Translations under genes and position numbers: made by a program
Notes under the pieces: generated by a model
Told to the model about the DNA's origin: nothing
Database searches by the model: none
What the model saw: the letters and a program-made list of their open reading frames with translations, nothing else
In this document: positions 7,536 to 18,274 of the stretch, one piece after another
How positions within the stretch are numbered: the stretch's first letter is position 1
How the letters are laid out: each line of letters opens with the position of its first letter
Assembly: GCA_021741205.1 (NCBI GenBank)
Contig: JAIOYI010000002.1
Location: 124,001-188,000 of the forward strand
Length of the DNA stretch: 64,000 nucleotides
Origin: Emcibacter sp.
Lineage (GTDB): Bacteria > Pseudomonadota > Alphaproteobacteria > Sphingomonadales > Emcibacteraceae
Reading direction: 5' to 3'

Positions 7536-9320
7536 TTATTTTTTAATACTGTCTGGAACCATTGTTCGGATATGAAGCTCCCGCAATTGTTTCGGCGTGG
7601 CCTCGCTTGGTGCCTTCATCATCAGATCTTCTGCCTTCTGATTCATTGGAAAGGTAATCACTTCCCTAATGTTTGGCTCATTGGCAAGTAACATAACAAT
7701 ACGGTCAACCCCTGGGGCAATACCACCATGGGGCGGTGCGCCGTATTTAAGAGCATTCAACATGCCTGAAAAACGTTCCTCGACCACTTCCGGGCCATAT
7801 CCCGCAAGTTCGAAGGCCTTATACATGATTTCTGGTTTATGGTTACGAATTGCTCCTGATGATAATTCAATGCCATTACACACAATATCATATTGATAAC
7901 CCAGAATATCTTCTGGCTTCATCGTTTCCAAGGCTTCCATTCCCCCTTGCGGCATAGAGAAAGGATTATGACTGAAATCAAGTTTTTTCTCGACCTCATC
8001 ATACTCATACATGGGAAAATCAACAATCCAACAGAATTTAAATTCGTCCTCATTGATAAGATTTAAGTCCTGACCAACTTTTGTACGGGCAAAACCTGCA
8101 AGCTTTGCCGCCGCTTCCGCCTTGCCACAAGCAAAGAAAATGCCGTCATTCTCAGTTAAATTGGATATTTTCTTAAGCTGTGCAATTCTTTTCTCATCGA
8201 GATTTTTGGCAATAGGTCCCATTGCCTCGCCGTCTTTAAATCGAATATAACCGAGACCCGCATAACCTTCATCCCGCGCCCAATCATTCATTTTATCAAA
8301 GAAACTGCGCGCTTGGCTTCCACCGGCACCTGGTGCTGGAATTGCTCGAACCACGGAACCCTTTTCAATTGCGCCTGCAAAAATTCCAAAGTCAGATCCT
8401 CGGAACACTTCTGTCACATCGCTTATTTCAATGGGATTTCTAAGATCAGGTTTGTCATTACCATATTTCAACATACTGTCTTTAAAGGCAATGCGAGGAA
8501 AGGGAGCCTGTGTTACTTTTTTCGTATTAAACTCCTCGAACAAGCCGATCATAAGAGGTTCAAGGGCAGAAAATACATCCTCTTGGGTAACGAAAGACAT
8601 TTCCACATCAAGTTGATAAAATTCCCCAGGCGAACGATCGGCTCTTGCATCTTCATCTCTAAAACAGGGTGCAATCTGAAAATAACGGTCAAAACCCGCA
8701 ATCATCAAAAGCTGTTTAAACTGCTGAGGAGCCTGAGGAAGGGCATAAAATTTACCCGGATGCATACGACTTGGTACCAAGAAGTCACGAGCACCTTCTG
8801 GCGAACTTGCTGTTAAAATTGGTGTTTGATATTCTCGAAACCCAAGAGCAACCATTCGGCGGCGCATACTGGAAATAATATCTGACCGCAGTACAATATT
8901 TTTATGAAGTCTATCCCGCCTCAAATCAAGAAAACGATAGGTCAGACGAATATCTTCTGGATAGTCTTGCTCACCAAAAACGGGTAAGGGCAATTCAGCC
9001 GCCGCCGAAAGAACGTCGAGTTCCGTAACATGTAACTCAATTCGTCCTGTAGGAAGGTTGTCATTTATGGTATCCTGTGTTCTTGATACGACCTTGCCCT
9101 TCACTCTAATAACAGATTCAGCACGAAGAGATTCTGCTACAGAAAAGGCTTCATTATCCGTATCAATCACACATTGCGTAAGACCATAATGATCCCGCAG
9201 ATCAATAAACAACAGTCCGCCATGATCGCGCTTTCGGTGAACCCAACCAGAAAGAAGAACGATCTCATTAACATTTTTCTCGCGGAGAGCTTCGCATGTA
9301 TGTGTTCTATATTCGTGCAT
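7536..9320 (-). CDS. aspS: Aspartyl-tRNA synthetase
   Basis: A 594-aa class II aminoacyl-tRNA synthetase of bacterial length. The N-terminal OB-fold anticodon-binding domain contains [21 protein letters not shown]. Class II motif 2 is seen in [16 protein letters not shown], and motif 3 in [14 protein letters not shown] near the C-terminus. The bacterial GAD insertion lies between them. It charges tRNA-Asp with aspartate using ATP. Many alphaproteobacteria lack asparaginyl-tRNA synthetase and use a non-discriminating AspRS with GatCAB; the sequence here does not let me decide that by eye. It is divergent from rnd, as in many alphaproteobacteria, and ends at the bidirectional terminator. Confidence 0.97.
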   Translation of the reverse strand: MHEYRTHTCEALREKNVNEIVLLSGWVHRKRDHGGLLFIDLRDHYGLTQCVIDTDNEAFSVAESLRAESVIRVKGKVVSRTQDTINDNLPTGRIELHVTELDVLSAAAELPLPVFGEQDYPEDIRLTYRFLDLRRDRLHKNIVLRSDIISSMRRRMVALGFREYQTPILTASSPEGARDFLVPSRMHPGKFYALPQAPQQFKQLLMIAGFDRYFQIAPCFRDEDARADRSPGEFYQLDVEMSFVTQEDVFSALEPLMIGLFEEFNTKKVTQAPFPRIAFKDSMLKYGNDKPDLRNPIEISDVTEVFRGSDFGIFAGAIEKGSVVRAIPAPGAGGSQARSFFDKMNDWARDEGYAGLGYIRFKDGEAMGPIAKNLDEKRIAQLKKISNLTENDGIFFACGKAEAAAKLAGFARTKVGQDLNLINEDEFKFCWIVDFPMYEYDEVEKKLDFSHNPFSMPQGGMEALETMKPEDILGYQYDIVCNGIELSSGAIRNHKPEIMYKAFELAGYGPEVVEERFSGMLNALKYGAPPHGGIAPGVDRIVMLLANEPNIREVITFPMNQKAEDLMMKAPSEATPKQLRELHIRTMVPDSIKK

Positions 9321-9479
9321 TATTAATCTTCTATTTTGTTCATTATTAAAGTTTTAAAAATATATGATTTTAATATGTAATTCATGGTGTTTTTGTGCTT
9401 TATTGCCCTCTTGTCAAGCTATTCTTTCTACGGTCTCTTTACAAAAGAGCCTATTAATGCGTTTAAGGTAAGAGAATTA

Positions 9480-10640
9480 ATGAGTGTAATAACCACAAAT
9501 GACCAACTCGCAGCCCTTTGTCAGAGGCTAGAAAAATCAGAATATATCACCGTAGATACAGAATTTCTACGGGATAAGACCTATTACTCCAAGCTCTGCC
9601 TTATTCAAGTGGCCAATGAAGAAGAATATCATGCCATTGATACCTTGGCGCCCAACATTAACCTTGATCCTTTTTATGGGCTTTTGCAGAATGAAAATAT
9701 TCTCAAAATATTTCATGCATCCCGACAAGATATTGAAATTTTTGTGAATGAAAAGGGAATTATTCCAACGCCACTGTTCGATTCTCAGGTGGCCGCTATG
9801 GTTTGCGGATATGGTGACAGCATCGGTTATGAAAAACTTGTCTCGAGCATGGCAAATGCCACACTTGATAAAAGCACCCGCATAACCGATTGGTCAAGAC
9901 GCCCATTAAGTCAGCGTCAAATTGATTATGCCTTAGGCGATGTCACGCATCTTCGGACCATCTATAAAAATCTGGACAAGCAATTAAAGGAAAATAACCG
10001 TCTTCATTGGCTAAATGAGGAAATGGCGGAACTTTCCGATCCTGAAACATTTATTGTTCGACCGGAAGATGCTTGGAAGCGTCTAAAAATAAGAAATGGA
10101 AATAGATTATTTAATGCCATTGCCCGAAAACTTGCTGAATGGCGAGAATATGAGGCTCAGGAAAAAAATATTCCCCGCAACAGAGTCATGCGTGACGAGG
10201 TTCTTCTTGAAATTTCCGCCGTAAGACCGGAGCATGCCAATGCCTTGGGAAGCATTCGGGGATTATCTCCTCAGTTCGGTCAAAGCAAGGCAGGTCTAAA
10301 GGTTTTAAACACCGTTAAAGAGGTTGTGGCATTGCCGCTTGAATCACTGCCGAAAATTAGCCGCAAACAGCCCCCCTCGCAAAATACCGACCCCATTGTT
10401 GAATTATTAAAAGTTCTGTTAAAGCTTGTTTGTCAAAATGAAAATGTTGCCCCAAAGCTCATCGCATCCATGGATGATCTTGAGCAATTAGCAGAAAATG
10501 ATAATGCGAATATAAAAGCCATGTCTGGTTGGCGATATGATCTATTTGGGTGCCACGCCCTTGACGTAAAACACGGCAAACTTGCCTTTACAATCAAGAA
10601 TGGAGACGTAACGCTCATCCCCGTAGAGGTGATACTTTAA
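9480..10640 (+). CDS. rnd: Ribonuclease D
   Basis: A 386-aa 3'-to-5' exoribonuclease that trims tRNA and other stable RNA precursors. The DEDD exonuclease domain starts with VDTEFLRD (Asp26 and Glu28) and continues to the YALGDVTHL motif, which holds the final Tyr and Asp of the DEDDy class. An HRDC domain follows (about 205-290, containing NRVMRDEVLLEIS). I chose the ATG at 9480 because it gives the usual N-terminus and size (E. coli RNase D is 375 aa). The open frame extends upstream to 9384, but those 32 codons are hydrophobic and unlike the family. AGAGAA precedes the chosen start. Confidence 0.93.
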   Translation: MSVITTNDQLAALCQRLEKSEYITVDTEFLRDKTYYSKLCLIQVANEEEYHAIDTLAPNINLDPFYGLLQNENILKIFHASRQDIEIFVNEKGIIPTPLFDSQVAAMVCGYGDSIGYEKLVSSMANATLDKSTRITDWSRRPLSQRQIDYALGDVTHLRTIYKNLDKQLKENNRLHWLNEEMAELSDPETFIVRPEDAWKRLKIRNGNRLFNAIARKLAEWREYEAQEKNIPRNRVMRDEVLLEISAVRPEHANALGSIRGLSPQFGQSKAGLKVLNTVKEVVALPLESLPKISRKQPPSQNTDPIVELLKVLLKLVCQNENVAPKLIASMDDLEQLAENDNANIKAMSGWRYDLFGCHALDVKHGKLAFTIKNGDVTLIPVEVIL

Positions 10641-10656
10641 ATCAGACGGGAAAAAC

Positions 10657-12123
10657 TTAAACAATTTGGATATCTTCTCTTAAATCAAATTCTTTGGCAA
10701 GTTTAGCAAAACGCTTCATGACAACTTCATTGATAATCGCCGCATCTTTTTGACGGATGATTAAACACATTTTGTCCGCCATAATTTCAAGATGAGCGGA
10801 TTTTAATCCTTTCTCCGTTCCACCTGAAATTCTTTGCGCCAAACGAAGTGCAAGCCCCACTTTATTAGCATATTGTATGTCTGAAGGCTTAAGCAGACTT
10901 TCCACCTTAGCCGTTTCCTTGAACCCGGAATTACCGCCATAGCAAATATAAAGCGTCAATCCTATAAATGCGGCTCCACGATGCGTGATCCCGAGCAATC
11001 GACCATGCAAAATCTCATAAAGCACCTTTTCTGCCCTATATTCTGGATGCCCCCGCCACCCCACATCACTTAACATAGAAGCAGCAAGTCGCAATCTTTT
11101 TTCTTCGAAACCTTCATCAAAAAAAAGCGGGTTAATCCATTTTTGCAACCTTTTTCCATGTTCAGAAAATCGTCCCGTATTTTCTGCAATATCACGACAT
11201 GCCTCAATAAGAGGATCCTGAATTCGAACATCGGGAGCCATATGTTCAAAAAGCAACCCCTCCCTGAGGCCATATCCCGAGATAACCAAACGTTTGGATT
11301 TTAATTTATAAATAAGTTGATTTAAAATATAGGCTGCCAGTGGTAAAATTTTGAGCCGGCGGGTAGAAATATATCCCTGAAACCGTGCCAATTCAACATA
11401 ATGCATTTTAGAAAGACGTTCTGTGAATTCAAGAGCATCATCCCGCTCTATGGTATAATGATGCACATTATTCAGAACATAACCCTTTTCCATAATATGA
11501 ATTTTAGCCAAGGCCCGCCATGATCCTCCCACGGCATAAAAATTTTCTGATTTATGTAATTTTTTCCAATCTAGAGATTCTATAGCCTTTTCAATATCCT
11601 GTGTCGGTGAGGATATGGTTTGACCATCAATAGACTGATATTTAAGGGGGCCAATAGCAAAACTTGATTTCTCTTTCACATCGCCATCGGACAACAGCGC
11701 AAGTTCTAAACTTCCTCCACCCAAATCTCCCATAATTCCCTTAGCCCGAGGTAAGGCGCATAAAACACCCTGTCCAGATAGTCGTGCTTCCTGCTCTCCT
11801 GATATGACATCCACAGTCAAATGGCATTCACTCTTTACGCGTTTTATAAATTCAGAGCCATTTTTGGCCTCTCTGACAGCGGATGTAGCGACCACCTTGT
11901 ATTTTTCCACATCCATCTTTTCAAGCATTAAATGAAACCTTTTTAGGCTTTCAATGGCGGCTTCTATGGCATCCTGCTGCATCACACCCGTTTCAAATAG
12001 GCCACGTCCAAGTCCACAAAGAATTTTTTCATTGAAAATAACATATGGCGCCCGTTTCAGGCTTTCATAAACCACAAGACGAACACTATTAGACCCAATA
12101 TCTATGACAGCAAATTTTACCAA
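10657..12123 (-). CDS. ppx: Exopolyphosphatase, Ppx/GppA family
   Basis: A 488-aa member of the sugar kinase/Hsp70/actin superfamily. The phosphate 1 loop is FAVIDIGSNSVRLVVYE at the N-terminus, and the second glycine-rich loop is MGDLGGGSLELALL near 131-144. The C-terminal half is the helical HD-like region typical of the long forms. The enzyme releases phosphate from polyphosphate ends, and related enzymes hydrolyse pppGpp. The gene follows ppk after only five bases, so synthesis and breakdown of polyphosphate are probably co-transcribed. It ends convergently with rnd. Confidence 0.93.
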   Translation of the reverse strand: MVKFAVIDIGSNSVRLVVYESLKRAPYVIFNEKILCGLGRGLFETGVMQQDAIEAAIESLKRFHLMLEKMDVEKYKVVATSAVREAKNGSEFIKRVKSECHLTVDVISGEQEARLSGQGVLCALPRAKGIMGDLGGGSLELALLSDGDVKEKSSFAIGPLKYQSIDGQTISSPTQDIEKAIESLDWKKLHKSENFYAVGGSWRALAKIHIMEKGYVLNNVHHYTIERDDALEFTERLSKMHYVELARFQGYISTRRLKILPLAAYILNQLIYKLKSKRLVISGYGLREGLLFEHMAPDVRIQDPLIEACRDIAENTGRFSEHGKRLQKWINPLFFDEGFEEKRLRLAASMLSDVGWRGHPEYRAEKVLYEILHGRLLGITHRGAAFIGLTLYICYGGNSGFKETAKVESLLKPSDIQYANKVGLALRLAQRISGGTEKGLKSAHLEIMADKMCLIIRQKDAAIINEVVMKRFAKLAKEFDLREDIQIV

Positions 12124-12128
12124 ATTGA

Positions 12129-14273
12129 TTACTCTTTTAATTGCAAAGGAAATGCCTTGCCTTCAATAGCCTTACCCATGCCCGATAAACTGGGATTTTT
12201 TAAAAAATATTCATGGGCAGAAAATTTTTCGCCGCTTGTAGAAATTCTGCAATAGCTATGATCCGACATAAGCGTCCAGCTTTGAATATTATCTTTCAAA
12301 TTGGCAACCATTATCTGACCTAAGACCTGTGACTTAACCGTTGAATTTTCAATAGGCACCAAAACCTCTACCCGACGTTCAAAATTACGCGGCATCCAAT
12401 CGGAAGATGAAATATATACCTTGGCATGCTCAGATGGCATTTTATAGCCATTGCCAAAACAAATAACCCTTGCATGTTCTAAAAATCGGCCAACAATACT
12501 TTTAACACAAATATTTTCAGACATGCCTTTGACACCGGGGCGTAAACAACATATTCCCCTAACCACAAGATCAATGGACACACCAGAACAAGATGCCTCA
12601 TACAGCTTGTCAATAATGATAGGATCCACAAGAGCATTCATCTTAGCCCATAATGATGCGGGTTTTCCCTCTTTGGCAAATTTTATTTCCCGATCAATCA
12701 TATTCATTAATTTTGTGCGAATATCAAAGGGAGATATGACGGCCTTTTCCAGCTTTTTAGGTCTTGCATAGCCCGTTAAATAGTTAAAGATATGAACCGC
12801 ATCACGGCCTAAGGCTTCATCATCCGTAAAAAAGGATAAATCCGTATAAATCTTTGCTGTTATAGGGTGATAATTTCCCGTTCCATAATGAATATAGGTT
12901 CTGAGTTGTTCATTTTCCCGGCGCACAATAACCGTAATCTTTGCATGGGTTTTAAGTTCCAGAAAGCCATATACCACCTGAACTCCTGCCCGTTCCATGT
13001 CCCGTGCCCATTTAATATTACGGGCTTCATCAAAACGCGCCTTTAATTCAACGAGTGCAGTAACCGACTTTCCTGATTCTGCGGCATCAATCAGGGCATT
13101 AACAATGGGAGAATCATCGCTGGTGCGATAGAGCGTTTGCTTAATTGCCACCACATCAGGATCAAGAGCCGCTTGCCGCAGAAAACTAACCACCACATCA
13201 AAACTTTCAAACGGATGGTGAACGATAAAATCTTTTTCCCGAATGGTGGCGAAACAATCCCCGCCTTTTTCTTTTACACGTTGGGGAAAACGAGGGTCTA
13301 GGGACTTAAATTTAAGGTGAGAAAAACCCTCAACAATCAATTGATCAACTTCTGCAATACCCAAAATACCGCTTACACTCACAATTTCCTTGGAAGAAAT
13401 ACGCAGCTCCCGTCCCACCATTTGCAAAAGATTGTCAGGTATATTTGAATTAACCTCCAGACGAATAACGAGTCCACGACGGCGCCGCTTTAAAGCACTT
13501 TCAAAAACTCGAACCAAATCCTCGGCCTCTTCATCCACCTCCATCTCACTATCCCGAATAAGTCTGAAAATCCCCTCTCCCTTAATGGAATAATTAGGAA
13601 ATAACTGGTTCAAGAATAACCGGATACAGTTTTCAACAGAAATAAACCGAACCTGATCACCGGGCAATCGAACAAATCGTTTGGTTTGACGGGGAACAGG
13701 AAGTAAAGCCATTAAGGCCTTGCCATCTTCATTATTCTCGAGTTCTAAGACAATAGAAAAGCCAAGATTGGGAATAAAAGGAAAGGGATGAGCTGGATCA
13801 ACCGCAAGCGGGGTTAAAATGGGGAAAATATTCTCCAAAAAATAAATCTCAAGCCATTTCATATCTTCTTGGGTGATGTCATTCTTATCCGTAAGATGAA
13901 TATCCTCATCTTTCAAATTTTCAATTAAAGACGCCCAACAAATTTGTTGTTCATTAATAAGCATCTGGGCAAGATCATTAATCTTATCAAGCTGTTCTGT
14001 TGGGGTAAGACCTTCATTACTTAATTTTTCTATGCCTGCGGTAATCTGGCCTTTGATACCCGCAACCCGAACCATATAAAATTCATCTAGATTGCTGCCT
14101 GATATGGAGAGAAAACGGAGTCGCTCCAAAAGCGGGTGAGCCATATTATTAGATTCCTCCATAACCCGCATATTAAACCGCAACCATGATAGCTCACGAT
14201 TTATCAAACGCTCATACACAGGGAAATCACGAAAAGGAAATCTATTTTCTTCTATTGTTTGCAATCCTGTCAT
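12129..14273 (-). CDS. ppk1: Polyphosphate kinase 1
   Basis: A 714-aa enzyme of the normal PPK1 length, made of N, H, C1 and C2 domains. The N domain starts at RELSWLRFNMRVMEE. The active-site histidine that is phosphorylated lies in IHYGTGNYHP, and the second conserved histidine in LEHARVICFGNG. It reversibly polymerises the gamma phosphate of ATP into polyphosphate. It lies directly upstream of ppx and about 100 bases downstream of hdaA on the same strand; this order is common in alphaproteobacteria. Confidence 0.96.
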   Translation of the reverse strand: MTGLQTIEENRFPFRDFPVYERLINRELSWLRFNMRVMEESNNMAHPLLERLRFLSISGSNLDEFYMVRVAGIKGQITAGIEKLSNEGLTPTEQLDKINDLAQMLINEQQICWASLIENLKDEDIHLTDKNDITQEDMKWLEIYFLENIFPILTPLAVDPAHPFPFIPNLGFSIVLELENNEDGKALMALLPVPRQTKRFVRLPGDQVRFISVENCIRLFLNQLFPNYSIKGEGIFRLIRDSEMEVDEEAEDLVRVFESALKRRRRGLVIRLEVNSNIPDNLLQMVGRELRISSKEIVSVSGILGIAEVDQLIVEGFSHLKFKSLDPRFPQRVKEKGGDCFATIREKDFIVHHPFESFDVVVSFLRQAALDPDVVAIKQTLYRTSDDSPIVNALIDAAESGKSVTALVELKARFDEARNIKWARDMERAGVQVVYGFLELKTHAKITVIVRRENEQLRTYIHYGTGNYHPITAKIYTDLSFFTDDEALGRDAVHIFNYLTGYARPKKLEKAVISPFDIRTKLMNMIDREIKFAKEGKPASLWAKMNALVDPIIIDKLYEASCSGVSIDLVVRGICCLRPGVKGMSENICVKSIVGRFLEHARVICFGNGYKMPSEHAKVYISSSDWMPRNFERRVEVLVPIENSTVKSQVLGQIMVANLKDNIQSWTLMSDHSYCRISTSGEKFSAHEYFLKNPSLSGMGKAIEGKAFPLQLKE

Positions 14274-14374
14274 TACTTTGAATGAATGTCCAATTTGTAA
14301 ATATTATAGAGTCAAATTATTCTAAATTAATAAAATATCCAAGCATTATATTACCTTAATCCAGATAATAGCCT

Positions 14375-15040
14375 TTATTCGAATAATTCTCTAATCAAGG
14401 GAATTGTGATTTTCCGTTTTTGCGACAGGGCAAGTTTGTCGACCTGATTGACGATATGGCGCGCCGCTGAGAATGACCTTTCTATACGGAGAATCAGAAA
14501 ATTAACGACCTCTGCGGAAACATGAATTTGTCGGTCCATAAATTGTTTTATAATCACCGCCGCAAGTAATTCATCATCAGGGACTCCAATTTCAATTATC
14601 ATGGAGGCTAGCATCCGTGATTTCAAATCAGGCAAGTGAGACGGCCAATTTTTGGGGTGAGCCCTTGAGGTTAACATCATATAACCCCCCTTTTCTTTTT
14701 GCCAATTATAAATATGAAAAAGCTTTTCCTGCATATGAGGCGTATCAAGAATCTGATCTATATCTTCAAGAATGAGACAATCAGGAATGTCTTGATAATC
14801 TATAATATGGCTCTTCGTAATAGCTTGGCGTATAGCCCCTGACCTATATTGCCAAACATGGGACAAATGGGTCTTTCCACATCCAGATGTTCCATAAAGT
14901 ATAGCACAATGCGCCTCACCCCAATTAGGCCACCGATCAACCCAATCAACGGCGGCCTGATTGGATTTGGCCACAAGATAATCTTCCGCCTCAAAGGCTT
15001 CACGAACCGGAATATCAAAAGGAATTTGTGCAGCCGCCAT
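14375..15040 (-). CDS. hdaA: HdaA-type DnaA homologue, regulator of replication initiation
   Basis: A 221-aa AAA+ protein corresponding to the ATPase core of DnaA without its DNA-binding domain IV. Walker A is GTSGCGKTH (50-58) and Walker B is LILEDID. The C-terminal lid domain contains RIERSFSAARHIVNQVDKLAL, which carries the sensor II arginine region. In Caulobacter, HdaA with the DNA clamp stimulates ATP hydrolysis by DnaA and so prevents re-initiation. The clamp-binding motif expected near the N-terminus fits QIPFDI at residues 5-10. Its ATG directly abuts the TAA of the DUF2066 gene, indicating co-transcription. Confidence 0.9.
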   Translation of the reverse strand: MAAAQIPFDIPVREAFEAEDYLVAKSNQAAVDWVDRWPNWGEAHCAILYGTSGCGKTHLSHVWQYRSGAIRQAITKSHIIDYQDIPDCLILEDIDQILDTPHMQEKLFHIYNWQKEKGGYMMLTSRAHPKNWPSHLPDLKSRMLASMIIEIGVPDDELLAAVIIKQFMDRQIHVSAEVVNFLILRIERSFSAARHIVNQVDKLALSQKRKITIPLIRELFE

Positions 15041-16219
15041 TTAATATATTTCTTTAAAACCTAATAACCAGTTGGAATTTCCCGCATTATCCAATTTTTC
15101 TGTTAAAACCAGATTTTCTTGATCCAATGTGAGCATAAGTTGTTCTATATCACCAGAATGTTCAATGTCAATGTTGGCTGAGTTTACCATAATATTTCGG
15201 TAAGTCATCTTGCGGATCAAAGACAAGTTTTCAAGTTTTTGTTTAATTTTGAACCAATCTGCGCCCTTATCATATTGAACTGTAACATTAAAATGTGATG
15301 ATGCACTAAAGTGAACCATGACCTTTTTTTTCCACTGATTATCTAACCAATATGTCGCCTGTTTGATGGCTTCATTATAAAGTGCTCTGGAATATTGATT
15401 ATCATTCCATGATGGATCCACTGTTATGTCCGTTCTATGGTCATAGCGTTCATCATCATTGCCCAAAATAGTCAATAATAATATTTTGCGACCATGAATA
15501 AAATCATTTTCAAGCCGTGCACTCATAACATAAAGTTTGCGAACACCCTGCTGGTCTGCATATTTTTGCAAAAGTTTCTGATTACCTTGTTTTGATTGCC
15601 ATGCCGTGAGGTTCATGACATTCAATAATGATGGTTGAATAATAGAAATTGGCACAAGGTTATTAATCGTATCATATGCATTCCATGCATCCCGCCAATC
15701 ATTGATATCCTCCCATAAGAGAGCAACACCGTCTTTTTCAAGAACAGTCAGAATACTAACGGGTTTAGATAATGTTTCCGCAAATGCTATATTTTGTCTT
15801 GATAAAAAATCATAAATTTTTTCACGGCTAAAATGAACCGTAAAATCCGCAAGATAACGTACATGAGAACTTTTCTCGTCTTTAACTTCAAGTCCGTTCA
15901 CAAATTCTGTAATCTGATCATCATTCAATATGGGTAATTTATTAATATCTTCTTCACTGATGATTTTACGAAATAATTTTTCCAAAGCCATATGCTGAGC
16001 TTCTCTTACCGCCTCTTTTCGAGCGGAAAGGGCATTTCCTGAGGTTTTATCCACAGAAATATTGTAAATTGTGTAAATTTCTGGCGTGATTAATTTATCA
16101 TTTTTTGTATGTTGACTTGAGTTTTGCACATCTTGCGCTTTTGATAAATTTTCATCCATAGCAATAAATGACATTAATATTATTGCATAACATATTGTTT
16201 TTAAAATGTTTTTAATCAA
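15041..16219 (-). CDS. DUF2066 domain-containing exported protein
   Basis: A 392-aa protein with an N-terminal signal peptide or anchor (ICYAIILMSFIAM at about 9-21) and a DUF2066 pattern: YTIYNISVDKTSGNALSARKEA is followed by a helix rich in Ala, Arg and Glu, then the HVRYLADFTVHF strand. Proteins of this family lie beside hdaA and purM in many alphaproteobacteria, but their role is not established. A periplasmic or inner-membrane location is likely. It heads the hdaA transcription unit and is divergent from purM. Confidence 0.82.
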   Translation of the reverse strand: MIKNILKTICYAIILMSFIAMDENLSKAQDVQNSSQHTKNDKLITPEIYTIYNISVDKTSGNALSARKEAVREAQHMALEKLFRKIISEEDINKLPILNDDQITEFVNGLEVKDEKSSHVRYLADFTVHFSREKIYDFLSRQNIAFAETLSKPVSILTVLEKDGVALLWEDINDWRDAWNAYDTINNLVPISIIQPSLLNVMNLTAWQSKQGNQKLLQKYADQQGVRKLYVMSARLENDFIHGRKILLLTILGNDDERYDHRTDITVDPSWNDNQYSRALYNEAIKQATYWLDNQWKKKVMVHFSASSHFNVTVQYDKGADWFKIKQKLENLSLIRKMTYRNIMVNSANIDIEHSGDIEQLMLTLDQENLVLTEKLDNAGNSNWLLGFKEIY

Positions 16220-16283
16220 TTTTTATCGTCCAAAAAGTCTGTTTTATGCCTCATACCCATTCTTAGGATCATAATAGTGCATC

Positions 16284-16313
16284 TTGTCATCAGTATGGCA
16301 AGAAATTTATATT
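16284..16313 (+). promoter_or_regulatory. Candidate promoter of purMN
   Basis: TTGTCA at 16284-16289 and TATATT at 16308-16313 are separated by 18 bp, about 90 bases before the purM start. Within the resulting leader, a G/C hairpin can form between GGGG/GGC at 16332-16339 and GCC/CC at 16348-16352. That could be a control element, but I match it to no known riboswitch. Confidence 0.4.
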
Positions 16314-16400
16314 TTCTGATAACATAAAAATGGGGTGGCATTTTAAAGCCCCTGCCCTTATATCTGAGACTTGAAATTATTTTTTTTCAGGTGGAATATT

Positions 16401-17504
16401 GTGAACAAAAAAAAATCCTATACATACAAAGATGCGGGTGTTGACATTGAGGCGGGCAACAGCCTTGTAGAGGCCATAAAACCCGCCGCAGCTTCAACTA
16501 AAAGATCAGGATGCGCATCCGGTCTTGGTGGATTCGGTGCTTTATTTGATTTAAAGGCTGCGGGCTACAAAGATCCTATTTTAGTCTCTGGCACAGACGG
16601 CGTTGGAACAAAATTAAAAGTTGCCATTGAGTCTGGCATCCATAACATGGTTGGTATTGATTTGGTCGCCATGTGTGCCAATGACTTAATTGTTCAAGGG
16701 GCTGAACCCTTATTCTTTCTGGATTATTTTGCAACGGGTCATTTAAGTGTTAAGCAGGGTCGTGCCATTATCGAAGGCATCGCCGAAGGCTGCCGTCAGG
16801 CAGGCGCGGCTCTTATTGGCGGTGAAACCGCTGAAATGCCCGGCATGTATAAAGACGGTGATTACGATCTTGCGGGATTCTGTGTTGGGGCGGTGGAACG
16901 TGAAAATCTTCTCACAGGGGACGGCGTCAGGGAAGGCGACATTCTTCTTGGTTTAGCCTCTAGTGGTGTGCATTCCAACGGCTTTTCTCTTGTCCGAAGA
17001 TTAGTCGAAGACTCTGGCGTTCGCTATAGTGATCCCTGCCCCTTTGACCCAAGTAAAAAGTTTGGCGAAGCCTTACTTGAGCCCACGAAAATTTATGTTA
17101 AAAGCACTTTAGAAGCCTTAAAACTCGGACATATCAAGGCCATATCCCATATCACGGGCGGTGGATTTGTGGAAAACATTCCCCGCATTCTACCAGAAAA
17201 TGTTTCTGCCCATGTGGAGGCAAACCGATGGACATTACCCCCCGTTTTTGACTGGTTACGCGTTGCGGGTAATTTAAAACCGTTAGAAATGGCAAGAACC
17301 TTTAACTGTGGTATTGGGCTTGTTGTTGTCGTGTCCGCAAAAGGGGCCGATGATGTCCAAAAAACATTCGAACAAATGGGAGAGATCGTTTATAATCTCG
17401 GCCATGTGGTCAAAAGATCAAACAGTGAACCCGCAACTGTTGTCAAGGGTGACAAGGGAAGTTGGGGCTATGAAAATTCTTGGCTCGCCACATCATCTCA
17501 TTAA
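16401..17504 (+). CDS. purM: Phosphoribosylformylglycinamidine cyclo-ligase (AIR synthetase)
   Basis: Catalyses the fifth step of purine synthesis, closing FGAM to AIR with ATP. The sequence follows the PurM family: [19 protein letters not shown] at the start, [12 protein letters not shown] for the nucleotide region, [12 protein letters not shown] and [17 protein letters not shown] place the start at the GTG at 16401 (367 aa) because AGGTGG lies six bases ahead and the protein then begins as usual for the family; a longer in-frame ATG at 16371 has no such site. purN follows after 15 bases. Confidence 0.96.
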   Translation: MNKKKSYTYKDAGVDIEAGNSLVEAIKPAAASTKRSGCASGLGGFGALFDLKAAGYKDPILVSGTDGVGTKLKVAIESGIHNMVGIDLVAMCANDLIVQGAEPLFFLDYFATGHLSVKQGRAIIEGIAEGCRQAGAALIGGETAEMPGMYKDGDYDLAGFCVGAVERENLLTGDGVREGDILLGLASSGVHSNGFSLVRRLVEDSGVRYSDPCPFDPSKKFGEALLEPTKIYVKSTLEALKLGHIKAISHITGGGFVENIPRILPENVSAHVEANRWTLPPVFDWLRVAGNLKPLEMARTFNCGIGLVVVVSAKGADDVQKTFEQMGEIVYNLGHVVKRSNSEPATVVKGDKGSWGYENSWLATSSH

Positions 17505-17519
17505 ACAGGATTTATCATT

Positions 17520-18170
17520 ATGCTAAATGTTGCTGTTTTGATTTCTGGACGGGGAAGCAATTTACAATCTCTGATCGATGCCTGTGCTAGCCCGGATTAT
17601 CCCGCCCGTATCGTCGTTGTTATTTCCAATAATCCAGATGCTTATGGTCTTGAACGGGCAAGGTTAGCCGGAATTCCGACCTCTATTGTCAACCACCGTG
17701 AATTTGAGGATCGTATATCCTTTGAAAATGCCATTGATGATGAATTAAAGAAATATAAGGCAAAGTTTATTTGTTTAGCAGGATTTATGCGCATCCTTGA
17801 TGCACGATTTGTCAATCGCTGGAAAGACCGTATCTTAAATATCCATCCCTCATTACTTCCCTCGTTTAAGGGATTGCACACCCAAGAGAGAGCATTGGAG
17901 GCAGGCGTTCGCTTTACGGGCTGCACGGTTCATATTGTTCGGCCCGAAATGGATGAAGGTCCTATTATCTTGCAAGCCGCTCTTGCGGTTGATCCAGAGG
18001 ATAACGCAGAAAATTTATCCGCAAAAGTTCTTGAGCTTGAACATATCATTTACCCAGAAGCCTTAAAACTTGTTGCTATGGGTGGTGTTTCCGTCAGTGG
18101 AAATAAGGCGATCATTAAAAAAGCCACCTATCCCACCGAAGGCCTCATCAGCCCAAAACCACTTTCTTAA
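17520..18170 (+). CDS. purN: Phosphoribosylglycinamide formyltransferase
   Basis: A 216-aa formyl-THF-dependent GAR transformylase, step three of purine synthesis. The phosphate-binding loop is ISGRGSNLQSLIDA (8-21). The catalytic triad is in place: Asn107 and His109 in NIHPSLLPSFKG, and Asp145 in MDEGPII. The length is normal for the family. It is the second gene of the purMN unit and ends 50 bases before a bidirectional terminator shared with ndk. Confidence 0.96.
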   Translation: MLNVAVLISGRGSNLQSLIDACASPDYPARIVVVISNNPDAYGLERARLAGIPTSIVNHREFEDRISFENAIDDELKKYKAKFICLAGFMRILDARFVNRWKDRILNIHPSLLPSFKGLHTQERALEAGVRFTGCTVHIVRPEMDEGPIILQAALAVDPEDNAENLSAKVLELEHIIYPEALKLVAMGGVSVSGNKAIIKKATYPTEGLISPKPLS

Positions 18171-18221
18171 GATTTAACGTTTTTTTTCATCATAACAACA
18201 CCATAAAGATAACAATAAAAA

Positions 18222-18250
18222 AAGCCGCAGACCATAATAGTCAACGGCTT
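18222..18250. terminator. Bidirectional terminator between purN and ndk
   Basis: AAGCCG (18222-18227) pairs with CGGCTT (18245-18250). An inner GAC/GTC stem (18230-18232 with 18240-18242) extends it across a small internal loop. An A-run on the left and T-rich sequence on the right let it work in both directions. Confidence 0.6.
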
Positions 18251-18274
18251 CTTTAAAATTTTTGAGGCTAAAAA

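Noticed and set aside
8313-8816. 167-codon open frame on the + strand
   Set aside because: It lies wholly inside aspS on the opposite strand, has no family likeness and no ribosome-binding site; the aspS frame is unambiguous.
9384-9479. Extra N-terminal codons for ribonuclease D
   Set aside because: The frame is open, but the 32 residues are unlike the family and the ATG at 9480 gives the expected N-terminus.
16320-16400. A riboswitch in the purM leader
   Set aside because: Only a short G/C hairpin is visible; it does not match the guanine, PRPP, ppGpp or SAM-II layouts I know.
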